The notes under the pieces are model-generated. The model did no database searches and was not told the DNA's origin. It saw only the letters and a list, made by a program, of their open reading frames with translations. Positions 1 through 5,826 of a DNA stretch of 7,375 bases are shown piece by piece. The translations under genes and the position numbers were made by a program. The number at the start of each line of letters is the position of its first letter. Position 1 is the stretch's first letter. This stretch comes from CAYWGR01 sp964458015 (GTDB lineage Bacteria > Planctomycetota > Planctomycetia > Pirellulales > Thermoguttaceae), in contig CAYWGR010000227.1 in NCBI GenBank assembly GCA_964458015.1, positions 1 through 7,375 on the forward strand, given 5' to 3'.

Positions 1-1
1 G

Positions 2-1768
2 GAAAATGTGCGCATGCCGGCGGCCTACTCGGTCGAGAAAACCACGCATGGGCAATTGCAGTCGATAAGCCGGGATTTGTTGACCATGCTCGGCCTGGAA
101 AAGCGGTTGGACCATTCGCCCGCCAAGCTTTCGGGCGGTGAACAACAGCGAGTGGCCATCGCCCGATCGTTGGTCAATAATCCCAAAATGCTACTGGCCG
201 ACGAACCGACGGGCAACCTGGACTCAAAGACCGGCAAGGAAATCCTCGAAGTATTTCGTCGGTTGAACGAGGAAAAGGGAATCACCATTCTTATCGTGAC
301 GCATGATGCCGAGGTCGCCCGCCATGCCAATCGGGTCATTCGTATTTCGGACGGCCGAATCGTGGAAGATCCGTATGAGCACCGCCACGCGTCCGTGCCG
401 GCTCCGCATCACGGCGCGGAATTCACCCGCCGGCGGACCCGCAACAGCTTGCGCGTGGCGATGGGGGCGACTCGCATTGCATTGCAGGCCTTGCGGCGCA
501 ACGTGATGCGCACCGTGTTGACCATGTTGGGCGTGATTATCGGCGTGGCCGCGGTGATTGCCGTGATGGAAATCAGCCAGGGGGCGTCGAAAGCAATTCA
601 AGTGACGGTGACCAACATGGGCGCCAACATGGTGTTGGTCACGCCCGGCGCTCCGCAGCGCGGCACAAGCAGCATCGGCGAAAAGAAGGACTCGATTACT
701 CCGGAAGATGCCGATGCCATCGAAAAGGAATGCCCCTCGGTGGTGTGTACCGCGCCGATCGTAAATGCCTGGGGACAAGTGGTATACGGCAACCGAAGTT
801 GGTCGCCCATCTATTTGACGGGCAGCACCGCATCGTTTTTGAAAGCGCGCAACTGGACCGATTTGGATCTAGGCCGCGTCTTTACCGAGCGTGAAATCGC
901 AAGCGGAAGCAAGGTCTGTTTGATCGGCAAAACGCTGGTGCGTGAATTGTTCGGCAGCCGCTACCCCATCGGCGAGGAAATTCGCGTGAAAAACGTGCCT
1001 TTCCGCGTGATCGGCGTGTTGAGCGAGAAAGGCGCGAATCTTCTGGGCACGGATCAGGACGATATTTTGTTGGCCCCGTGGACGACGGTGAAGTATCGCA
1101 TCAGCGGATCCGCGCCAAGCAGTGCGCCGCCGATGCGCGATTCGAACCGCGCGCCGCCGGGCCGTTCGCTGGCCGAACGGTTGCCGGGCCTTCAGCATCG
1201 CATTCGCTCTGAAACGGTCCATCAGATCATGGTCAAGGCGCAATCGCCGGAAGCCGTCGATAAGGTGACCGAGGAAATTACCCAATTGCTTTGCGAACGG
1301 CATCGTGTTACCAAGGATGAGGCCGACTTCCGTATCTACGATATGGCCGAGGTCTCCAATGCCTTGAAAAAAACGGTGAAAATGCTTTCCGGCTTGGTCA
1401 TGGCGATTGCGGCCGTTTCGTTGATCGTCGGCGGCGTGGGCATCATGAACATCATGCTGGTTTCCGTGACCGAGCGCACGCGCGAGATCGGCCTTCGCAT
1501 GGCCGTCGGGGCCGATGCAACCGATATCTTGCGTCAATTTTTGGTCGAGGCGGTCGTACTTTGCTTGGTAGGCGGTTTCGTCGGCATCTTGGCCGGTCGA
1601 GCGGGCTCGCTGCTGGTGGGTTCGCTCATGGGCTGGCTTACCTATGCCTCGCCGAGCGCCGCGGTGATCGCCGTGGCCGTTTCAGTCACCGTGGGCATTA
1701 CTTTCGGATATTATCCCGCTTGGAAAGCCTCGCGATTGAATCCGATCGACGCCCTGCGCTACGAATAA
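2..1768 (+). CDS. macB: MacB-type ABC transporter, fused ATPase-permease (5' partial)
   Basis: This is an inner-membrane MacB-family exporter that joins a nucleotide-binding domain to an FtsX/MacB permease. The gene is cut by the window start: the first in-frame codons read E-N-V, matching the LENV segment that follows the Q-loop in this family, so Walker A and the Q-loop lie upstream. Numbering from the GTG at position 8, the ABC signature LSGGEQQ is at 41-47, Walker B MLLADEP at 61-67, the D-loop GNLDS after it, and the H-loop His at 99. The permease has a first membrane segment near 167-188, a periplasmic MacB_PCD domain near 190-455, three more segments near 461-483, 514-540 and 549-568, and the family ending YYPAWKASRLNPIDALRYE. 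A Pro/Ser/Arg-rich stretch (about 368-400) is an unusual insert. The gene ends with tandem stops (TAA TAG). MacB pumps normally work with a MacA-like adaptor and an outer-membrane channel, neither seen here. The transported substrate is unknown. Confidence 0.93.
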   Translation, partial: ENVRMPAAYSVEKTTHGQLQSISRDLLTMLGLEKRLDHSPAKLSGGEQQRVAIARSLVNNPKMLLADEPTGNLDSKTGKEILEVFRRLNEEKGITILIVTHDAEVARHANRVIRISDGRIVEDPYEHRHASVPAPHHGAEFTRRRTRNSLRVAMGATRIALQALRRNVMRTVLTMLGVIIGVAAVIAVMEISQGASKAIQVTVTNMGANMVLVTPGAPQRGTSSIGEKKDSITPEDADAIEKECPSVVCTAPIVNAWGQVVYGNRSWSPIYLTGSTASFLKARNWTDLDLGRVFTEREIASGSKVCLIGKTLVRELFGSRYPIGEEIRVKNVPFRVIGVLSEKGANLLGTDQDDILLAPWTTVKYRISGSAPSSAPPMRDSNRAPPGRSLAERLPGLQHRIRSETVHQIMVKAQSPEAVDKVTEEITQLLCERHRVTKDEADFRIYDMAEVSNALKKTVKMLSGLVMAIAAVSLIVGGVGIMNIMLVSVTERTREIGLRMAVGADATDILRQFLVEAVVLCLVGGFVGILAGRAGSLLVGSLMGWLTYASPSAAVIAVAVSVTVGITFGYYPAWKASRLNPIDALRYE

Positions 1769-1770
1769 TA

Positions 1771-1776
1771 GGGAGA
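1771..1776 (+). promoter_or_regulatory. Ribosome binding site of the first glycosyltransferase
   Basis: GGGAGA lies 9 bases before the ATG at 1786. It overlaps the second of the two tandem macB stop codons. It supports ATG 1786 as the real start, although the frame is open further upstream inside macB, and it suggests translation from a shared mRNA. Confidence 0.6.
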
Positions 1777-1785
1777 CTGATCGCC

Positions 1786-3075
1786 ATGGCGCATATCGCG
1801 ATTATTTGCCGCGAGGATGCCGGACATCTGTTGTCGATAGGTCCGATTGGAACGGAATTAGTCGCGCGGGGACATCGCGTTACGATCATCGGGCGCGATC
1901 GAGCCGCAGGCATCGCGGAAAAGCTGGGACTGCCCTTGCACAAAGTCGATTACGACGACGTGCCATGGCGCGGCTCGTATCTCGAATGGGCGGCCTTCAG
2001 CCTTTTTCGATCCGGCTGGCGCATCACCATGCGCGACGGTTTTCGCTGGCGGGCCGAAGCGATACTGCGAAAAATGCCGCAGGCATTCAAGGAATTGGCC
2101 ATTGACGGCGTCGTGGTGGATCAAACGGTTTCATCGGCGGGCACTGCCGCCGAACATGTCGGCATCCCCTTCGTCACGATTTGCTCGGCCCTGCTGTGGA
2201 ACGAAGAGATCGGCGTGCCGCCGCAGTATACGCCTTGGCTTTATTCCGAGGATCCCCGCGACTTGCGCCGCAATCGTCTCGGCTACGTCGCCTGGCACTG
2301 GTTTCATCGGCCCGAGTTGAAAACAATCAACCGCTATCGCAAAAAATGGGGCTTAAGTCGATTCGATCGCATCGATGACGCATTCTCGCCGCTGGCGCAA
2401 ATCTCGCAGCTTTGCCCGGAGTTTGATTTTCCACGGAAGGAATTGCCGCCGCAATTGCATTACATCGGATCGCTGGCGGCGCAACGCAAGGTGACGGCCG
2501 ATCCATCGTTTCCCTGGGAGCGACTGGACGGACGGCCATTGATCTTCGCATCGCTCGGCACGGTGCCCGACCCGGTAAATTTGCCGGTTTTCCGAAAAAT
2601 TCTCGCCGCCAGCAAGGGGCTAAACGCCCAGGTGGTTTTGGCTTTGGGCAAGTGGGAAGACGAGAAAGAATCGTTGCAGGAAAAACTGGGGACCATTCCG
2701 GAAAACGTGATCGTGGTCGATTTTGCCCCGCAATTGGCGTTGCTCGACAAAGCAACGCTGCTGATTACGCACGCCGGCGTGAACACCGTGCTGGAATCGC
2801 TTTGTCGCGGCGTGCCCATGATCGCGCTGCCGCGCAGCGCCGACCAACCTGGCATGGGAGCGCGAGTCGCGTATGTCGGCGTCGGGTTAAGGGATTCCTT
2901 TCATCATTGTTCCCCGGAAGATTTACGAGGTTTGATCGAGCAAGCATTGGCGGACGACAGCTATCGACAACGCGCGAAAACCATTGGAGAAGCGTTGATC
3001 GCCGCCGGCGGAGCGCGGCGTGCGGCCGAAATCGCCGAACAAGCCATTCTCAGCCGGCGTCCAGTTCCACGCTGA
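1786..3075 (+). CDS. GT1-family (CrtX/MGT-like) glycosyltransferase, copy A
   Basis: This 429-aa protein is predicted to be a soluble or membrane-associated GT-B fold enzyme that transfers a sugar from a nucleotide donor to a small hydrophobic acceptor. The N-terminus has the DAGHLLSIGPIGTELVARGH pattern typical of UDP-glycosyltransferases. His14 matches the catalytic base of plant and bacterial GT1 enzymes, and Asp112 (VVDQT) is a plausible partner; both roles are inferred. The C-terminal donor site resembles the PSPG box: VDFAPQ (311-316), ITHAGVNTVLESLCRGVP (327-344) and PRSADQPG (349-356), closest in style to zeaxanthin glucosyltransferase CrtX. There is no signal peptide or membrane segment. 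ATG 1786 was chosen because of its GGGAGA site and because the paralogue downstream begins with the same MAH. It follows macB by 17 bases and precedes its paralogue by 38, so co-transcription is likely. The acceptor (carotenoid, hopanoid, sterol-like or macrolide-like) cannot be deduced. Confidence 0.9.
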   Translation: MAHIAIICREDAGHLLSIGPIGTELVARGHRVTIIGRDRAAGIAEKLGLPLHKVDYDDVPWRGSYLEWAAFSLFRSGWRITMRDGFRWRAEAILRKMPQAFKELAIDGVVVDQTVSSAGTAAEHVGIPFVTICSALLWNEEIGVPPQYTPWLYSEDPRDLRRNRLGYVAWHWFHRPELKTINRYRKKWGLSRFDRIDDAFSPLAQISQLCPEFDFPRKELPPQLHYIGSLAAQRKVTADPSFPWERLDGRPLIFASLGTVPDPVNLPVFRKILAASKGLNAQVVLALGKWEDEKESLQEKLGTIPENVIVVDFAPQLALLDKATLLITHAGVNTVLESLCRGVPMIALPRSADQPGMGARVAYVGVGLRDSFHHCSPEDLRGLIEQALADDSYRQRAKTIGEALIAAGGARRAAEIAEQAILSRRPVPR

Positions 3076-3113
3076 TATTTTTGCATCGTGCTTCACAACT
3101 TGGGCAGGCTATC

Positions 3114-4406
3114 ATGGCGCATTATGCGATTCTATGTCCTCATAATGCAGGACACTTGTTGCCTTTGGGCACTGTGGGCCGCGAGCTAATGAACCGCGGT
3201 CATCAGGTTACGGTCGTCGGCACGGCATTATCCGCGCCTCTTGCGAAACAGTTCGGTCTCTCCATGTATGAATGGACGATCGACCACATTCCTTACCCCT
3301 CGGGCTGGGTGATGTGGAAGCTTTTTTCGCAATTCAATGCCGGTTGGATGATTGATTTGCGCAAAGGCTATTACCGCCAGGCGAAAATTCTGCTTGAGCT
3401 AGCTCCCGCAGCACTTCGAGAGCTCAAGGTAGACGGCCTTCTGATCGACCAAACATTTTTAGGCGGCGGCTCCGTTGCTCAATATCTGGAACTCCCCTAT
3501 GTCACAGTATGCTCGGCATTGCCTTGGAATCTAGACGTTGTTGCGCCGCCGATATTTACGTCTTGGTTTCCTGCCAAAAGCATGGTCGGTCGGTTGCGCA
3601 ACCGGCTTTGCGCCGGCATTTGGCAATGGTACATGAGCCCCACCGTCCAGCTTATCAATCGCTATCGCAAAAAATGGAAGATGCCGAGGATCGGCGGGGT
3701 GGAAGACGAATACTCTCGCTTGGCACAAATCTGCCAACTGTGCCGCGAATTCGACTTTCCCCGGCGTTATGCTCCTCCAACATTGCATTACGCCGGCCCA
3801 TTGGCAGCCAATCGTCCCTCGGGCGACAACGATTTTCCTTGGGATCGCCTGGACGGCCGTCCTTTGATCTTTGCTTCGCTGGGCACAGTTCCCGATCCAT
3901 TTAATTTGCCTATTTTGAAAAAAATACTGGCTGCCTGTGCCGGGGTGGATGCCCAGCTTGTGCTGGCGCTCGGTAAATGGGTAGACCATAAGGGGCCATG
4001 TATTCGAGAACGATTGGGTAAAATTCCCGGCGATCCGCTGATTGTAGATTTTGCCCCGCAAATTGAACTACTGGAAAAAGCCGCTTTAGCGATTACCCAT
4101 GCAGGGCAAAACTCGGCCATGGAGGCTCTCAGCCGGGCCGTGCCCCTGGTGGCCGTGCCGCGCAGCGCCGATCAACCCGGCGTGGCAGCCCGGATCGAAT
4201 ACTCTGGAGCAGGGCTCCGCGCGTTCTTTCGCACCGTAACGGTCGAGCAATTGCGGCAGATGATTCAACGAGTGCTTACGGAAGATTCCTTCCGGCAACG
4301 AGCAAAGCAGTTGCAACAGGCTCTGATAGCCGCCGGCGGAGCGCCAAAAGCCGCCGAAATCGCCGAAACAGCATTGACTGTGGGGCGGCCTGTCCTGTAT
4401 ACATAG
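3114..4406 (+). CDS. GT1-family (CrtX/MGT-like) glycosyltransferase, copy B
   Basis: This 430-aa tandem paralogue of the preceding gene aligns almost without gaps (two single-residue indels). By hand count about 219 positions are identical (51%), roughly 43% in the N-terminal acceptor half and 60% in the C-terminal donor half. The same key positions are kept: His14 in NAGHLLPLG, Asp112 in IDQT, VDFAPQ at 311-316, ITHAGQNSAMEALSRAVP at 327-344 and PRSADQPG at 349-356. Both copies share INRYRKKW near 181-188 and FASLGTVPDP near 253-262. A weak GCAGG ribosome site (3104-3108) precedes ATG 3114, and the start matches copy A. The gene looks somewhat richer in A/T at third codon positions than copy A, so the duplication is probably old or one copy arrived separately. 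The likely reading is a shared sugar-donor class with different acceptors, or two successive glycosylations of one molecule; this is inference. Confidence 0.9.
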   Translation: MAHYAILCPHNAGHLLPLGTVGRELMNRGHQVTVVGTALSAPLAKQFGLSMYEWTIDHIPYPSGWVMWKLFSQFNAGWMIDLRKGYYRQAKILLELAPAALRELKVDGLLIDQTFLGGGSVAQYLELPYVTVCSALPWNLDVVAPPIFTSWFPAKSMVGRLRNRLCAGIWQWYMSPTVQLINRYRKKWKMPRIGGVEDEYSRLAQICQLCREFDFPRRYAPPTLHYAGPLAANRPSGDNDFPWDRLDGRPLIFASLGTVPDPFNLPILKKILAACAGVDAQLVLALGKWVDHKGPCIRERLGKIPGDPLIVDFAPQIELLEKAALAITHAGQNSAMEALSRAVPLVAVPRSADQPGVAARIEYSGAGLRAFFRTVTVEQLRQMIQRVLTEDSFRQRAKQLQQALIAAGGAPKAAEIAETALTVGRPVLYT

Positions 4407-4416
4407 CGCCTCAATA

Positions 4417-4430
4417 CGGGGGGAACCCCG
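4417..4430 (+). other. Short GC hairpin with GGAA tetraloop
   Basis: CGGGG (4417-4421) and CCCCG (4426-4430) form a 5-bp stem closed by GGAA, a GNRA tetraloop. It sits 11 bases after copy B and 41 bases before the next gene. There is no U-run after it, so it is not a standard terminator. It could stabilise or process the mRNA between the two genes. Confidence 0.4.
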
Positions 4431-4455
4431 ATTCTCAAACATCTGGGGGGCAGAT

Positions 4456-4463
4456 GAGGGGAA
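4456..4463 (+). promoter_or_regulatory. Ribosome binding site of the GT32-like gene
   Basis: GAGGGGAA ends 7 bases before ATG 4471 and is the best Shine-Dalgarno match in the window. It decides for ATG 4471 over the in-frame TTG at 4468, which would leave only 4 bases of spacing. Confidence 0.65.
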
Positions 4464-4470
4464 TGCGTTG

Positions 4471-5331
4471 ATGTTCGGTCTGAAGTTCTCGCAGCTATTC
4501 TCAAAACCTCGCAACAAAATCACCGCGCCGTTGAGTGCCGCGCCACGGATTCCCAACATCATCCATTTCTGTTTCGGGTTGAAAGCGAATGCATCGTTTG
4601 GGTTTCTTGAATACCTCGCGATCAAGTCGGCCCATGCCATCAATTGTCCCGAGCGTATTTATCTTCACTACCAACATGAATGCTCCGGGGGATGGTGGGA
4701 GAAGGCCAAGGAACTTGTAACGCTCAATAAGGTCGAGGCGCCCTCTCATATTCATGGTCGGCCGTTGTACCATTTTGCCCACCGAGCCGATGTTCTGCGG
4801 CTCAGGGCAGTGCTCGAACACGGCGGCATCTATCTGGATATCGATACTCTCTGCGTGCGGCCCTTTACCGATCTGTTGACGCATGAGTGCGTACTGGGAA
4901 AACAAAACAATCGCAATGGTTTGTGCAACGCCGTGATTCTCAGTGAACCGCGAGGTAAGTTTCTCACGGCATGGTTGGATCAATATCGCACGTTTCGTTC
5001 CACCGGACATGATAATTATTGGGACGAGCATTCGGTTCAGATTCCCGCGAAGCTGGCGCGCGACCGCCAGTTGCGATCGCACATCACGGTCCTCAACGGC
5101 CGTGCCTTTTTCTTTCCTTTGTGGAACCGCATGCACTATCTGTTTACGTCGAACGACGAAACAAAATTCCGGGATTCGTATTGCATCCACTATTGGGAGT
5201 CGATCACCCGCAAACCGTGGCTAGATCAAATCACGCCTGAAAATGCCCTGCGGGGATCCTCGAATTTTTCGCGTTTTGTGCAACGTGTTCTATCGGACGA
5301 GATCGTCTTTGAATCTGCCGAGCGCGCCTGA
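4471..5331 (+). CDS. GT32-like glycosyltransferase with DXD sugar-binding motif
   Basis: This 286-aa protein belongs to the Gly_transf_sug/GT32-type superfamily of GT-A fold enzymes, which use a metal ion to bind a nucleotide sugar. Visible signatures are RIPNIIHFCFG (26-36), the usual opening strand of this family, and HRADVLRLRAVLEHGGIYLDIDT (104-126). The latter contains the DXD pair Asp123/Asp125, preceded by the typical GG-x-Y-x-D. IHYWESITRKPW (239-250) near the C-terminus carries the His/Trp that often completes the metal site in relatives. A basic N-terminus (KPRNK) precedes the domain, and there is no clear signal peptide or membrane helix. It lies 64 bases after the second GT1-like enzyme and is the last gene of the cluster. 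Relatives act on capsular polysaccharide, glycolipids or proteins; the acceptor here is unknown. Family assignment is strong, function only general. Confidence 0.87.
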   Translation: MFGLKFSQLFSKPRNKITAPLSAAPRIPNIIHFCFGLKANASFGFLEYLAIKSAHAINCPERIYLHYQHECSGGWWEKAKELVTLNKVEAPSHIHGRPLYHFAHRADVLRLRAVLEHGGIYLDIDTLCVRPFTDLLTHECVLGKQNNRNGLCNAVILSEPRGKFLTAWLDQYRTFRSTGHDNYWDEHSVQIPAKLARDRQLRSHITVLNGRAFFFPLWNRMHYLFTSNDETKFRDSYCIHYWESITRKPWLDQITPENALRGSSNFSRFVQRVLSDEIVFESAERA

Positions 5332-5354
5332 GTCGGCGTGCAGGATCGCAAAAA

Positions 5355-5379
5355 TGTCGGCAGGCGAAGACTGCCGGCA
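5355..5379 (+). terminator. Hairpin after the glycosyltransferase cluster, possible terminator
   Basis: TGTCGGCAG (5355-5363) pairs with CTGCCGGCA (5371-5379) over 9 bp, with one G-T wobble (5357/5377) and a 7-base loop GCGAAGA. It starts 23 bases after the stop of the GT32-like gene, where the operon should end. The following bases (ATTGAGAGGTTTT) give only a weak, delayed U-run, so it may be an inefficient terminator or an mRNA 3' end stabiliser. Confidence 0.4.
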
Positions 5380-5410
5380 ATTGAGAGGTTTTCAGAATTT
5401 CTCATAAAAT

Positions 5411-5438
5411 GGCGGGCCATCGCTTCGCTCGACCCGCC
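5411..5438 (-). repeat. GGCGGG-stem palindromic repeat with GAGCGAAGCGA loop
   Basis: GGCGGGCC (5411-5418) and GACCCGCC (5431-5438) enclose ATCGCTTCGCTC. Read on the minus strand the arms are GGCGGGTC and GGCCCGCC, an 8-bp stem with one T-G wobble, and the loop starts with GAGCGAAGCGA. On the plus strand the same position is a C-A mismatch, so the minus-strand transcript folds better. This looks like a REP-type dispersed hairpin. From memory, GGCGGG or GGTGGG palindromes of this style are common in planctomycete intergenic DNA, but copy number here is unknown. Confidence 0.55.
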
Positions 5439-5498
5439 CTACGGCTGCCGGCGTTTGCGTGGTTTTCAGTCGCGCACCTATTTCCGTTTTCGCGGCTT

Positions 5499-5666
5499 AT
5501 TTCGACAGCAGGAGATTTGCAAAGTTCCACGGAACGAGAAAATGTCATCCTGAGCGCAGCGAAGGATCTTGGTGATACATAGATAGTTAGCGATGGCAGA
5601 CGAGATTCTTCGCTACGCTCAGAATGACAAAAAATGCAACTTTGCAGTTTGCCTGATTTCGACAGC
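5499..5666. repeat. 11-bp direct repeat flanking the paired-hairpin element
   Basis: ATTTCGACAGC occurs at 5499-5509 and again at 5656-5666, in the same orientation, enclosing 146 bases that include the whole 85-bp inverted-repeat element. Inside it lie oppositely oriented copies of TGCAAAGTT (5518-5526) and AACTTTGCA (5638-5646). The nesting could be an insertion footprint or an older, larger repeat with the element placed in it. Confidence 0.45.
5544..5628 (+). repeat. Paired inverted-repeat (REP/MITE-like) element, copy 1
   Basis: Two 27-bp arms in opposite orientation (5544-5570 on +, 5602-5628 on -) are separated by 31 bases. Each arm starts GTCAT, contains GAGCG-N-AGCGA and ends near ATCT. 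Each arm can itself fold: positions 4-8 pair with positions 20-24 (ATCCT with AGGAT in the left arm, ATTCT with AGAAT in the right arm). The arms differ from each other at four positions only (6, 14, 22, 27). No transposase is present, so if mobile it would depend on an enzyme encoded elsewhere. Confidence 0.8.
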
Positions 5667-5713
5667 CCAACGGTAGATTTTTCCTACTCTGCGCGGTATT
5701 CTAATGGGTTCCG

Positions 5714-5719
5714 TATAAT
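5714..5719 (+). promoter_or_regulatory. Candidate -10 box for thiL
   Basis: A perfect TATAAT lies 107 bases before the thiL start. No TTGACA-like hexamer is found 16-18 bases upstream, and there is no extended TGN, so the assignment is tentative. The box overlaps a small dyad, TCCGT (5710-5714) and ACGGA (5722-5726), which could be an operator or chance. Confidence 0.35.
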
Positions 5720-5738
5720 CCACGGACTACCATTGATG

Positions 5739-5763
5739 GAGCGGACGTACAAACACTCCGCTC
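5739..5763 (+). other. Hairpin in the thiL leader
   Basis: GAGCGG (5739-5744) pairs with CCGCTC (5758-5763) around a 13-base loop. Immediately outside, TTGATG (5733-5738) can pair with CATCGA (5783-5788) with one wobble, which would extend the structure with a bulge. It would lie in the 5' leader if transcription starts at the TATAAT box. It does not match the TPP riboswitch pattern. Confidence 0.3.
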
Positions 5764-5826
5764 GAACCGTAAAACCAGCATCCATCGAATAAGACGGCAA
5801 CAATACCGTGCATTGAACTTGCAGCC

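Larger units (their letters stand above)
5332..5826. other. Repeat-rich intergenic region between glycosyltransferase cluster and thiL
   Basis: These 495 bases contain no convincing gene. From left to right they hold a 9-bp terminator-like hairpin, a GGCGGG-stem hairpin repeat, an 11-bp direct repeat (first copy), a GTTCC-AC-GGAAC dyad, the paired inverted-repeat element, a TGCAA-CT-TTGCA palindrome, the second direct repeat copy, a TATAAT box and a leader hairpin. Open frames crossing it run through the repeats and have no ribosome site or protein motif. Confidence 0.8.

Noticed and set aside
1367..1373. A7 run in macB (and a similar A7 at 3918-3924) as a slippery frameshift site
   Set aside because: In each case it encodes Lys-Lys within a conserved region, the frame continues normally, and no stimulatory structure or useful alternative frame is evident.
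869..1537. 222-codon open frame on the minus strand inside macB
   Set aside because: It lies wholly antisense to a clear MacB permease, is His/Arg-rich as expected from GC-biased shadow frames, and has no recognisable motif.
1561..1785. Upstream in-frame extension of glycosyltransferase copy A into macB
   Set aside because: The added residues are the out-of-frame reading of the macB C-terminus, and ATG 1786 has a ribosome site and matches the start of copy B.
2652..3113. Upstream in-frame extension of glycosyltransferase copy B across the end of copy A
   Set aside because: The extension is a shadow of copy A; the conserved MAH start lies at 3114.
4501..5190. 229-codon open frame on the minus strand inside the GT32-like gene
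   Set aside because: It is antisense to a protein with a clear DXD motif and has no family signature; treated as a shadow.
5338..5553. Possible 71-residue protein in the intergenic region
   Set aside because: It runs through the terminator-like hairpin and two repeats, lacks a ribosome site and shows no domain.
5720..5826. TPP riboswitch ahead of thiL
   Set aside because: The CUGAGA and related conserved blocks of the THI element are absent from the leader.
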